From JAFGCL01 sp964492335 (GTDB taxonomy: Bacteria; Chloroflexota; Dehalococcoidia; UBA2247; RBG-13-53-26), in contig CAZBJX010000001.1 of the NCBI GenBank assembly GCA_964492335.1, positions 110,723-174,722 of the forward strand: DNA of 64,000 nucleotides. The letters are read 5' to 3'. A program made the translations under genes and the position numbers. Below, piece by piece: positions 42,606-50,557 of this stretch (its first letter is position 1; each line of letters begins with the position of its first letter). The notes beneath the pieces were generated by a model that did not search any database, was not told where the DNA came from, and saw only the letters and a list, made by a program, of their open reading frames with translations.

Positions 42606-42635
42606 TTGACTGGGCCGTCTGGAATACCGCACAAT
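42606..42635 (+). promoter_or_regulatory. Promoter of the metallo-hydrolase gene, leaderless arrangement
   Basis: TTGACT (42606-42611), 18 nt, CACAAT (42630-42635). The ATG at 42642 follows the -10 by 6 nt, so the transcript should begin at the start codon; no Shine-Dalgarno is visible. Confidence 0.45.
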
Positions 42636-42641
42636 TAGGCC

Positions 42642-43289
42642 ATGATTCTGAGAAGTCTGGAAGTCGGCCCCTACATGTCCAACTGCTACATCGTGGGCTG
42701 CCGCAGGACGAAGGACGCGATGATCATTGACCCGGGGGCCGAGCCCGAGCGCATCCTGAAAGAGGTGAAGAGCGCGGGCCTGACGGTCAAGACCATCGTG
42801 GCCACCCACATGCACGCCGACCACATCGGCGCGCTGGCCAAGGTCAAGCAGGCCACCGGCGCGCCCTTCGCCGTCCACGAGGCGGAGTCCTCCAAGGACT
42901 ACATCGATGGCGCCAGCATGATGCTGAGCGCCATGATGGGGCGCTCCTCCCTCGGCATTCCCCCGGTGGACTGGAAGCTGAAGGACGGGGACCAGATCGA
43001 CGTCGGAGACCTGCGGTTCACCGTCCTTCACACGCCGGGCCACAGCCCGGGCGGCATCTGCCTGTCCGGCCCGGGGGTGGTCTTCTGCGGTGACACGCTC
43101 TTCAACTTCAGCATCGGCCGGACGGACTTCCCGGGCGGGGACTACGACCAGCTCATCGACAGCATCCAGACGAAGATCATGGTGCTGCCCAACGAGACGC
43201 GGGTCCACTGCGGTCACGGGCCGGCCACCACCGTGGGTTTCGAGCGCAAGGCCAACCCCTTCCTCCAGGGCCGCCGCTACGATCTCTAG
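42642..43289 (+). CDS. Metallo-beta-lactamase fold hydrolase (glyoxalase II-like)
   Basis: 215 residues. Metal ligands: THMHADHIG (HxHxDH) near residue 53, HTPGHSPGG, the aspartate of GDTLF and the last histidine in CGHGPAT. This is the short glyoxalase II-like group of unknown substrate, often a thioester hydrolase. It starts at the ATG at 42642, apparently leaderless, and overlaps the 3' end of the opposite membrane-protein gene by 4 nt. Confidence 0.88.
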   Translation: MILRSLEVGPYMSNCYIVGCRRTKDAMIIDPGAEPERILKEVKSAGLTVKTIVATHMHADHIGALAKVKQATGAPFAVHEAESSKDYIDGASMMLSAMMGRSSLGIPPVDWKLKDGDQIDVGDLRFTVLHTPGHSPGGICLSGPGVVFCGDTLFNFSIGRTDFPGGDYDQLIDSIQTKIMVLPNETRVHCGHGPATTVGFERKANPFLQGRRYDL

Positions 43290-44260
43290 CCGCCACGGTC
43301 TCCGGCCTGGCCGTCCAGGCCGACCGCCTGCGCCAGGGAAAGCCCCTCCAGGAAGATCCGGCAGGCCGCCTGGCGGTCCGTGGAGTAGCCCGACCGGGCC
43401 GTCGTCTGCTGCCGGATGACCAGGACCTGCACCTCGTCCTGGTCCTTGAGCTCTTTGACCAGCCCCGGCCCGGCCCGGTGCCCTTCGAAGGCGCTGCGCA
43501 GCCCGTAGCCCTTCTTCGCGATGAGGACCACGTAGAGGTAGGGGTGGGAGGTGCCGTTGACCGCGTTTACCACCACCTGCGCGTGGAGGCCCAGGAAGTC
43601 CCGGTGCTGGCCCTTCAGGGTGACCCGGAGCTTGATGTCGTCCGGCAGCCGCTTCTCCTTCCCCTTGAGCAGCACCATCAGCTCCACCCTGTGGTCCTTC
43701 AGTTGCTGGCCGGCGTCGTCCAGCAGTTCCCGGACGGTCTTGACCTTGACCAGCAGGCGGGGCAGCAGCAGGGTGGACTGGATCCCGGTGATCCAGTGCG
43801 GCAGCAGCAGGACCATGGCGTCCAGCGCCAGCACCCGGGCGAAGCCCCCGGTGGCCATGGCGGCCAGCCCCAGTGCGGCCAGCACTCCGGCGAAGAGGCA
43901 CCCGCCGCCCAGGTTGCTGACGTCCAGCAGGCTCGAGTCCCACTGGCGGATCCTGCGGTCCAGGCTGATGAGCTCGTCCAGCTTCTCGACGCCGGCGGCC
44001 TCCCAGGCCGCGGCGGCATCGTAGCGGCCGAAGTCGACGCGGTTGTTGTACCCCTTCACCAGCAGGAGCGAGTTCCCGGCCAGGACGGGGAGGGCGCCTG
44101 GCAGGAAGAGCCCGCTGACCGCCTGGACCGCGAAGCCGGCCAGGATGAGGCCGAAGGCCAGCACCAGTCGCTTCCTGTAGGACAGCGATTGCCAGAGAAG
44201 GAACACCACGATGCCCCGATCGGAGGTGGAGATGCGGTAGAATGTGGTCCGGTCCTTCAT
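43286..44260 (-). CDS. Multi-pass membrane protein coupled to a radical SAM gene
   Basis: 324 residues from the ATG at 44260, which overlaps the radical SAM stop (ATGA). Hydrophobic segments lie at about residues 35-52 and 53-72, and two more around 113-155. The rest is a soluble C-terminal region with basic patches (LKGKEKRLPDD). An Asp/Arg-rich loop (DRRIRQWDSSLLD) lies between the segments. No family recognised. Its coupling suggests it works with the radical SAM enzyme and the Cys-His-tail protein upstream, for example as a membrane partner or reductant receiver. Confidence 0.75.
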   Translation of the reverse strand: MKDRTTFYRISTSDRGIVVFLLWQSLSYRKRLVLAFGLILAGFAVQAVSGLFLPGALPVLAGNSLLLVKGYNNRVDFGRYDAAAAWEAAGVEKLDELISLDRRIRQWDSSLLDVSNLGGGCLFAGVLAALGLAAMATGGFARVLALDAMVLLLPHWITGIQSTLLLPRLLVKVKTVRELLDDAGQQLKDHRVELMVLLKGKEKRLPDDIKLRVTLKGQHRDFLGLHAQVVVNAVNGTSHPYLYVVLIAKKGYGLRSAFEGHRAGPGLVKELKDQDEVQVLVIRQQTTARSGYSTDRQAACRIFLEGLSLAQAVGLDGQAGDRGG

Positions 44261-45744
44261 CCCTGAGGCCATTCCCCCCGGGGCCCGTTGCCTGGCAGGG
44301 CCCCGCGCCCTGCCGCGCACGGCAATCTCTCCTCAAGGTCATGCCAGTCAACCGGGCGGAAGCCCCGGCTGGTGCAGAGCTCGCCGAACCCGAAGTGGCT
44401 CCAGTACAGCGGGCAGGCTCCGTGGCAGGCGGCGAAGCTGTCGCACTCTCGGCACTGGGGGTGGGCCAGCTGCTTCAGGCGGTAGGCCGTGGCCCGGCCG
44501 CAGCCCCAGATGTCGGCGAAATCGCTGCGCAGCAGGTTGCCCACCGGGTCCGCGCAGGAGGAGCAGGGGAGGACGTTACCCCGGGAGTCGACGGAGAGGA
44601 GCCCGTCGCAGGCGCCGCAGCCCCTGTTGCCCAGGGAGTGGATGATGGGGTTGAACAGGCACAGGGGCGTCGGTGAGTACCACATGAACTCCACCCCCTG
44701 GCGCCGGCTCTCCTCCAGGACCTCTTCGACTACGGGGCCCACCTCGCTGTAGCGCACCAGCAGGCCCTGGTGGGCCAGGGCCGTCCCGCTGGGGATGACC
44801 AGGTTCATGCTGAACCTGTCCCGGCCCAGCTCGTCCCGGACGAAGCGCGGCATCCCCCGGCAGTCTTCCAGGTTGCGGCGGTTGAGGGTGGTGTTGGTGT
44901 GGACGGGAATGCCCGAGCCCGCCAGGTGCCTCATGCCGGCCAGCGTGTGGGCGAAGGAGCCGGGCACGCCGGTCACCGCGTCGTGGGTGGCGGCGGTGAC
45001 CCCCTCCAGGCTCACCTGCGCCGAGTCCAGCCCGGCGGCGGCCAGGTCGCTGGCCAGCGCCGCAGTGATGAGGGTGCCGTTGGTGATGAGATTGGCCCTC
45101 AGCCCCAGCCCCCTGGCGTGGCTGACCAGGCGGCAGAGGTCCGGCCGGATGGCGGGCTCGCCCCCGGTGAAGCTGACGGATGGCACCCGGGCCTGGCGGA
45201 CGATCCGGGACAGCACCGTCTCGATCTCCTCCGCGGTCATCTCCCCTGCGGCGTCGGCCGGGCGGCCGGTGCCGCAGGCCCCGTAGCAGAAGGCGCAGCG
45301 CAGGTTGCAGCGGGAGGTGACGGCCACCTCGGAGAGCACCGGCAGCGGGGAGAAGTTGACCTCCAGCGGCCGGAACTCCACGGCCCGGGTGTGGTTGGTC
45401 TCCCGAAGGGTGCCGTCCAGGCAGCGCCGCACCTCGTGCAGGAACAGGGCCACGTCGGCGGCCCGCTGCTCCTCCGGCCCCAGCTGCGCGAGCAGCTGCC
45501 CGGCGGTGCCGCCATCCAGCAGGAACTTGAGCACCCGGACCCCCTGGGGGTTCAGGCGGTGCGCCTGGTTCGGCTTCTTGATGAGGAGGCAGTCCTCCTC
45601 GCGGACGAAGATGTAGGGCCGGACCCTGCGGATGAACTCGTCGGCCCAGGAGAGGTCCGCCGCGCCGGAGTTGCGGCGCGGGAGCGCCCCGGCATCCGCC
45701 GGGCTTCCCCTTATCAGCCTCCTGGCCCTTTCGGCAATTCTCAT
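44257..45744 (-). CDS. Radical SAM/SPASM enzyme with PqqD-like N-terminal domain
   Basis: 495 residues from the ATG at 45744. Residues about 35-115 (RPYIFVREEDCLLIKK, LNPQGVRVLKFLLDGGTAGQLLAQL) look like a PqqD-type peptide-binding domain. The radical SAM motif is CNLRCAFC with Cys146, Cys150, Cys153, followed by FTGGEPAIR. The C-terminal SPASM region has Cys376, 379, 394, 397, 431, 434, 440, 444 and 457 for auxiliary clusters. Such enzymes modify peptides made on the ribosome. The gene just upstream ends in Cys-His-Ser-Ala repeats, the obvious substrate. Overlaps the next gene by ATGA. Confidence 0.88.
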   Translation of the reverse strand: MRIAERARRLIRGSPADAGALPRRNSGAADLSWADEFIRRVRPYIFVREEDCLLIKKPNQAHRLNPQGVRVLKFLLDGGTAGQLLAQLGPEEQRAADVALFLHEVRRCLDGTLRETNHTRAVEFRPLEVNFSPLPVLSEVAVTSRCNLRCAFCYGACGTGRPADAAGEMTAEEIETVLSRIVRQARVPSVSFTGGEPAIRPDLCRLVSHARGLGLRANLITNGTLITAALASDLAAAGLDSAQVSLEGVTAATHDAVTGVPGSFAHTLAGMRHLAGSGIPVHTNTTLNRRNLEDCRGMPRFVRDELGRDRFSMNLVIPSGTALAHQGLLVRYSEVGPVVEEVLEESRRQGVEFMWYSPTPLCLFNPIIHSLGNRGCGACDGLLSVDSRGNVLPCSSCADPVGNLLRSDFADIWGCGRATAYRLKQLAHPQCRECDSFAACHGACPLYWSHFGFGELCTSRGFRPVDWHDLEERLPCAAGRGALPGNGPRGEWPQG

Positions 45745-45763
45745 TCCGGTTTCCCTGTCAGGC

Positions 45764-47401
45764 CTAGTGCGAGCCCCCGCTGACGCAGGCCGAGTGGCAG
45801 GCCGAGTGGCAGGCCGAGTGGCAGGCCGAGTGGCAGGCCGAATGGCAGGCGGAGTGGCACGCCGAGTGGCAGGCGGAGTGGCAGGCATCGTGGCAGACGT
45901 TCAGGTTGAGGGCCAGGGCGGTGTCCACCGGGCCCTTCAGGACATGGTCCGTGTCCATGGGGACCGCAGTCTCATGCGCCCAGGGGTCCCAGCCGTAGGC
46001 GTAGCGGGTGTGGAAGAACGGGTGCTGGTTGTGGTACCACCAGTACCACCGGTCGTATTCCCGGGCGGGGTGGCCCTCCTCCGCCTGCTGGCGCTGTTCC
46101 TTCTCGAACTCGGCGATGCGGCCCCGGAAGTGCTCCTGGGTGGCCCCGACGTCGCAGTCCCAGGCCTTGCGCTGGATGTTGGCCACGGCCAGGTCCATCA
46201 GGGCCTCCAGTTCGGGCTGCGACAGCTCCCCGTCATCCTGGAAGGACTCCAGGAGCAGCCGCTCGTAGGGGTCCAGCCGGCCGGGGTCGGGTGGCCGGAG
46301 CACCCTGGCGTGCAGCACGGGGGTGGCGTAGATGACCTTGAGGTAGCCCTCGGCCGCCAGCGACTGGACCATGGCGCTGACGATCTGCTTGAAGGGGACC
46401 TCCAGGTAGAAGGCGGCCTCCAGCGGGGTGAGGTCGGCGCATACCTTGCCCGGCACCCGGAAGTTGGACAGGATGAGCCTGGGCGGCGTCCAGTCCAGGT
46501 TCTCCCAGCGCACCCGGTCCAGGCCGCGGTGGGCCGATACCATGGAGCGGTGCTTGGCGGTGACCACCAAGTAGAAGGCCACCATGAGGATGAGCTCGCC
46601 GGCCCAGGGGAGCCACCTGCCGGCCCTGTCGACCCACGTCTCCCGGGGGACGGCCCCTTCGGCGGGGAGGTCGAACCACGCGGCGGGAAGGTAGAGCTGG
46701 GCCCGCATGTGATACCCGTCAGGGGGGCTGTCCCTGTGGAAGACGAGCCGCAGCCGGTCCCCCTCCCCCCGCTGGTAGTCGATGAGGTACTGCTCGTTCA
46801 TGAAGTCCTCGGTGAGCACCAGCCCGCCCTGCTCCACGTGCGAGGCGGGGTCCACGCCGGCGGGCAGGACGTACGGCGTGAGCACCTTCAGGGTGTAGTG
46901 GTCCTGGTGCGGCGCCTCTTCCCACACCATGGGCGACCAGTTGAAGGCCACCAGCGGGGAGCCACTCCCGGAGGTTGTCGGCGCCACGTAGCCGGCCTCG
47001 GCGAAGCTGGTGGTGAACCAGAAGAAATAGGTCACCGCCCCGGAGGAGACCCCCTGGTCATCGGCCAGGACGATGTCCAGCAGTCCGGGGGAGGGCTCGG
47101 TGATCTCCAGGCGGTAGCGGCGGCCCTCCGAGTCCAGGGCATAGGAGTCCGTGGAGACCGTGCCGATCCGGAGGTCGTCCTGCTCTTCGAAGTAGAAGCC
47201 GTGGAGGTCCCCGGACACCACCTCCCACTGCACGGTGTAGGCCACCACCGCCGAGCCGTCGCTGGCCAGGTCGACCAGGGCCTCGACGAAGACCACCTCG
47301 CCGGTGCCGGCCAGCACGGCGCCCGGCGGCCGGAGGAGGCCGCAGATGCCGGACGCCATCAGCGCCAGCAGCGACAGCAGGAGGAGTCTCTTCACTGGCA
47401 C
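45764..47401 (-). CDS. DUF2207-like membrane protein with C-terminal Cys-His-Ser-Ala repeat tail
   Basis: 545 residues from GTG at 47401. A signal sequence (residues 1-31) is followed by an outside beta-rich domain (about 32-262, architecture as in DUF2207 proteins), one transmembrane helix (about 265-282) and an inside region with a winged-helix-like part (LTPLEAAFYLE...LAAEGYLKVIY). An aromatic stretch (residues 451-476) follows, then the tail. From Cys503 the tail is one CHDA and eight CHSA units, then CVSGGSH: ten cysteines at exact four-residue spacing with nine histidines. The tail should lie in the cytoplasm, reachable by the radical SAM enzyme 19 nt downstream. Probable modified or metal-binding tail; function unknown. 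Confidence 0.8.
   Translation of the reverse strand: MPVKRLLLLSLLALMASGICGLLRPPGAVLAGTGEVVFVEALVDLASDGSAVVAYTVQWEVVSGDLHGFYFEEQDDLRIGTVSTDSYALDSEGRRYRLEITEPSPGLLDIVLADDQGVSSGAVTYFFWFTTSFAEAGYVAPTTSGSGSPLVAFNWSPMVWEEAPHQDHYTLKVLTPYVLPAGVDPASHVEQGGLVLTEDFMNEQYLIDYQRGEGDRLRLVFHRDSPPDGYHMRAQLYLPAAWFDLPAEGAVPRETWVDRAGRWLPWAGELILMVAFYLVVTAKHRSMVSAHRGLDRVRWENLDWTPPRLILSNFRVPGKVCADLTPLEAAFYLEVPFKQIVSAMVQSLAAEGYLKVIYATPVLHARVLRPPDPGRLDPYERLLLESFQDDGELSQPELEALMDLAVANIQRKAWDCDVGATQEHFRGRIAEFEKEQRQQAEEGHPAREYDRWYWWYHNQHPFFHTRYAYGWDPWAHETAVPMDTDHVLKGPVDTALALNLNVCHDACHSACHSACHSACHSACHSACHSACHSACHSACVSGGSH
45785..45895 (-). repeat. 12-nt tandem repeat encoding Cys-His-Ser-Ala
   Basis: Nine 12-nt units plus a final Cys codon. 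The four units nearest the 3' end of the gene (45785-45832) are identical (GCAGGCCGAGTG on the + strand), the next ones differ by one or two silent or near-silent changes, and the farthest encodes Asp instead of Ser. The gradient suggests growth by slippage at one end while the peptide sequence is kept. Confidence 0.9.
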
Positions 47402-47425
47402 GCCCTTGCTGGGGACGCGGGGCCG

Positions 47426-48331
47426 CTACTTGGGCTGCGGCGGCGCCGGGTTGATCAGGCCCGCAGCCAGAGACTGCGGCATGAGCTGGAAGAGGTCATC
47501 AGCGTTCTTCCAGCCGAACAGGACCTTCTCTTCCACGGGCAGCGAGTACAGGGCGATCTTGCCCGAGGAGACCCAGAAGTCCCGGCCGTTGACGTTGGCG
47601 GCATCATCCGATGCCAGCCAGACCACCAGGGCGGCCACGTCCTCGGGCTTCAGGCTCTCCATGAACTCGGCGGCGCCCTTCATGCCCGAGGCCTCCCACG
47701 CCTTTCTGATGTCTTCATTCAGGGTGAGGCGCGTGCCGGCGCTGGGGCGGATGGCGTTGCAGGTCACCCCGTAGCGGCCCATGTCCCGGGCCAGGTTCCG
47801 GGTGAAGCCGATGATCCCCTCTTTGGCCGCGCCGTAGTTGGTCTGCCCGGCGGCGAATCCTATGCCCGCCTGGGAGGAGGTGTTGATGATCCGCCCGCTG
47901 CGCTGCTGGCGGAAGATGGCGCAGGCCGGCCGGGTGGTGTGGAAGTGCCCGTACAGGTGCACCTTGATCACCATGTCCCAGTCCTGCTCCGACATGCTGA
48001 AGATCATCTTGTCCCGCAGGATACCGGCGTTGTTGACCAGGATGTCGAGCCGGCCGAACGCGCTGGTGGCCGCCTTGACGATGTTCTCGCCGCCCTCGGC
48101 GGTGGCCACGGAGTCGCAGTTGGCCACGGCCTGGCCGCCCATCTTCTTGATCTCGGCCACCACCTCGTCCGCCGGCGATGCCAGGGCGGCGCCGGAGCCG
48201 TCCCGGCCTCCTCCGAGGTCATTGACCACCACCCTGGCGCCCTCAGCAGCCAGGGCGATGGCCTCCGCCCTGCCTATGCCGCGGCCGGCGCCGGTGACGA
48301 TGGCTACCCTGTCCTTCAGCCGATTGCCCAT
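47426..48331 (-). CDS. SDR, multifunctional-enzyme-2-like 3-hydroxyacyl-CoA dehydrogenase
   Basis: 301 residues from the ATG at 48331 (GGAAGG upstream). Motifs GAGRGIGRAEA, NDLGGGRDGSG, NNAGILRDKM, NTSSQAG and NYGAAKEG. The NDLGG and GILRD segments are those of the dehydrogenase domain of peroxisomal MFE-2-type enzymes, which oxidise (3R)-hydroxyacyl-CoA or hydroxysteroids. It lies 24 nt before the Cys-His-tail gene on the same strand, so it may share its transcript, without obvious functional link. Confidence 0.87.
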   Translation of the reverse strand: MGNRLKDRVAIVTGAGRGIGRAEAIALAAEGARVVVNDLGGGRDGSGAALASPADEVVAEIKKMGGQAVANCDSVATAEGGENIVKAATSAFGRLDILVNNAGILRDKMIFSMSEQDWDMVIKVHLYGHFHTTRPACAIFRQQRSGRIINTSSQAGIGFAAGQTNYGAAKEGIIGFTRNLARDMGRYGVTCNAIRPSAGTRLTLNEDIRKAWEASGMKGAAEFMESLKPEDVAALVVWLASDDAANVNGRDFWVSSGKIALYSLPVEEKVLFGWKNADDLFQLMPQSLAAGLINPAPPQPK

Positions 48332-48418
48332 TACGACCTTCCTTCCGCAGACCGGTCCGGTCCGTTTTCTTGCCAGCCTAGCATCAGGGATCTTGCCTGT
48401 CAACTCAACACCGGGGCT

Positions 48419-48477
48419 GCGGTATACAAATTGACCCGGGCCCACGGCCCCCGGCGGTATACGGCATGTGATATAGT
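48419..48477 (+). promoter_or_regulatory. Promoter and repeated GCGGTATAC sites of the second tandem Lrp gene
   Basis: GCGGTATAC occurs at 48419-48427 and again at 48454-48462, 35 nt apart. An extended -10, TGA-TATAGT (48469-48477), lies just downstream, 33 nt before the ATG at 48511. The core GGTATAC also lies in the promoter of the other tandem Lrp gene (31786-31792). Candidate Lrp operator. Confidence 0.5.
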
Positions 48478-48510
48478 GGACAGGTGGCGCCATTGTGGAA
48501 GGGAGGGCCT

Positions 48511-49653
48511 ATGGCCGCACTGAGCGTGATTGACGGGCCCGCCGAGTGGGGCGGGAAGGGGGGCCTGGACTCCACGGATGCCGCCCTGCTCAAAGGGCTC
48601 AGCCTCGACGGCCGGCGCTCGGCGTCCGACCTGGCCCGGGAGCTGGGCATCAGCCGGGCCTATGCCAGCCGGAAGCTGCGGGCCCTGCTGCAACGGAAGG
48701 GCGTCAGCGTGAGGGCCTTCAGCAGCCCGGTGGCCCTGGGGTACCGCGCAGGGGCCATGACCGGCATCCGCGTGGTGCCCGGAGGGATGGCCGCCGCCGT
48801 CGAGGCCCTGCGCCCTTTCCCCGGCGTCTGCCAGCTCATGACCGCCTCCGGCCGGGAGGACCTGGTCATGTTCTCGCTGTTCCCCTCGGCCGCGGACCTC
48901 TCCGCCTTCCTGGCCGAGGACCTGGGCCGGGTGCCGGGGGTGCGGTCCACCGAGACCCTGATCATGTCGGACTGGCGGGTGCGCGATGGCGCCTGCGGGC
49001 CGGGCGCCGGCTTCCGCTCCCTGCTGCCCGCTCCGTCGGCTGGACGGGGCGGCCCTGAGGGGTGCGGTCCCGGCATGAAGGGCGATGGGGCCGGCACGGG
49101 CCTGGACCTGGTTGACCTGAAGATACTCAGGGAGATCGAGCTTGACCCCCGGCAGCAGGTATCGGCCCTGGCCAGGAAGGTGGGCGTCAGCCAGCGGTCC
49201 GCCTCTGGCAGGCTGCGCAGCCTCATGGAGGACGGGGTGGTGCGGGTGGCCGTGGGCGCCAGCCCCTTCGAAGCCGGCGCCGGGTTCTTCCCCATGGTCG
49301 GGATGAAGGTCTCTCCGGGTGAGGCGGGCGCGGTTGCGGCCCGCGCCGAGTCGTTCCCCGGCGTGCTCTGGGTGGCCAGGGTGTCCGGCCGGCACGACCT
49401 GGTCGTGGGGGCCGTGTTCGCCGGCCCCCACGAGGCCTCCCGTTTCCTGTGGCAGGAGCTGGCCGCCGTCCCCGGCATACTGTCCATGGAGACCGGCATC
49501 GGCCTGGAGGTGCGGAAGTGGTCGCTGCCCCTCATGGCCGGGGCCCTCCTGGACAGCCTGGCCAGGGGCAGAGCCGGACCGCGGGAGGCCTGGCCTTCGC
49601 CGCCTACCTGTCCTCGTAGACCGGGCGGCGCCTGTCTACATAGACTGCCTTGA
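48511..49653 (+). CDS. Tandem-domain Lrp/AsnC-family regulator
   Basis: 380 residues from the ATG at 48511 (GGAAGGGAGG upstream). Two Lrp units: HTH (DAALLKGLSLDGRRSASDLA...SRAYASRKLRALL) with RAM domain (QLMTASGREDLVMFSLFP), and a second HTH (DLKILREIELDPRQQ...SQRSASGRLRSL) with RAM domain (WVARVSGRHDLVVGAVF). Same design as 31833-32837. The last 50 nt overlap the end of the opposite crotonase gene, and this C-terminal tail is low-complexity. Probably controls acyl-CoA genes nearby. Confidence 0.86.
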   Translation: MAALSVIDGPAEWGGKGGLDSTDAALLKGLSLDGRRSASDLARELGISRAYASRKLRALLQRKGVSVRAFSSPVALGYRAGAMTGIRVVPGGMAAAVEALRPFPGVCQLMTASGREDLVMFSLFPSAADLSAFLAEDLGRVPGVRSTETLIMSDWRVRDGACGPGAGFRSLLPAPSAGRGGPEGCGPGMKGDGAGTGLDLVDLKILREIELDPRQQVSALARKVGVSQRSASGRLRSLMEDGVVRVAVGASPFEAGAGFFPMVGMKVSPGEAGAVAARAESFPGVLWVARVSGRHDLVVGAVFAGPHEASRFLWQELAAVPGILSMETGIGLEVRKWSLPLMAGALLDSLARGRAGPREAWPSPPTCPRRPGGACLHRLP

Positions 49654-50437
49654 TGGCCTCCATGGCATCCTGCGTGAAGCCGCACATGAGCTGTGTACGG
49701 CACTCGAGCTTGGACGCCTGCTCCAGGCCGGGGGCGTCCACGTTGGCGTAGAGGACCTCCTTGGTCATCCGCAGGGCGAAGGGCGAGACGGCCAGCATCT
49801 CCTCGACCAGGTCCGCGGTGGCCTGCGCCAGCCGGTCATCGGGCACCGCCCTGGAGACCAGGCCGATGCTCTCGGCGGCGGGGGCGTCTATCCAGCGCGC
49901 GGTGAACATGTACTCCGCCGCCCTGGACAGGCCGATGAGGCGGGGCAGGAAGTAGGACATCCCCATCTCCCCTCCGGAGAAGCCGATGCGGGGGGCGCCT
50001 ACGTTGAGACGGGCCGAACGGGCCGCCAGGCGGATGTCGCAGGCCAGGGCCATGCCCATGCCGGCCCCCAGGGCGGAGCCGGTCATGGAGGCCACGATGG
50101 GTTGCGGGGCCTGCCTCATCTTGATGACGATATCGTTGAAGTCCCACGCTATGCGGCAGCCGCGGGGGTCGAACCGGGTGGGCGCCAGGCCGCCCGCCGG
50201 GTTGATCTCGCTCTGCCCCGTCCCGAAGCTGGACATCAGGTCCAGGCCGGTGCAGAAGTGCTTTCCGGCGCCGCGCATGACGACGACGCGGATGTCCAGG
50301 TCCTGCTCCAGGCCGGCGAAGAAGTGGCGCAGCTCCTGGGCCATCTCCAGTGAAACGGCGTTGCCGCGCTCCGGCCGTTGCAGCGTCAGCCACCCCACGT
50401 GGTCGCGGGCTTCGAACTGCAGGTTGCGGTATTCCAT
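49604..50437 (-). CDS. Enoyl-CoA hydratase/isomerase family protein
   Basis: 277 residues, crotonase fold (GTGLDLMSSFG is approximated by FCTGLDLMSS; GALGAGMGMALACD). Both hydratase glutamates are replaced, and a Glu is found in GGEMGMSYFLPRLIG. This matches the protein at 6763, so the two form one subtype that may act as isomerase or on an unusual substrate. Monocistronic, convergent with the Lrp gene. Confidence 0.85.
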   Translation of the reverse strand: MEYRNLQFEARDHVGWLTLQRPERGNAVSLEMAQELRHFFAGLEQDLDIRVVVMRGAGKHFCTGLDLMSSFGTGQSEINPAGGLAPTRFDPRGCRIAWDFNDIVIKMRQAPQPIVASMTGSALGAGMGMALACDIRLAARSARLNVGAPRIGFSGGEMGMSYFLPRLIGLSRAAEYMFTARWIDAPAAESIGLVSRAVPDDRLAQATADLVEEMLAVSPFALRMTKEVLYANVDAPGLEQASKLECRTQLMCGFTQDAMEAIKAVYVDRRRPVYEDR

Positions 50438-50557
50438 ACATGCCTCCCCCTTCAGCCCGACGGCGGTCCCCGGCGGTGCCGGGAGGGCCTGGCGCCGTCG
50501 GCGGTCTTCCCGCCCATGGTAGACCAGGGGGCCCGGGCTGGCAATGGGGGCGGCGCT

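Noticed and set aside
45785..45895. Regular 12-nt array considered as a CRISPR-like or intergenic satellite repeat
   Set aside because: The units are contiguous, in frame, and encode a conserved peptide inside an ORF; no spacers.
43286..47401. Assignment of the radical SAM locus to the His-Xaa-Ser (Hxs) system
   Set aside because: The repeat here is Cys-His-Ser-Ala on a membrane protein, only one radical SAM enzyme is present and no HxsA/HxsD-like small proteins are seen.
45632..48523. A 963-codon open frame on the + strand opposite the Cys-His-tail gene and the SDR
   Set aside because: It is the antisense frame of real genes. Its Val-Ala-Gly-Arg repeats are the mirror of the CHSA codons, and it has no domain or start signal.
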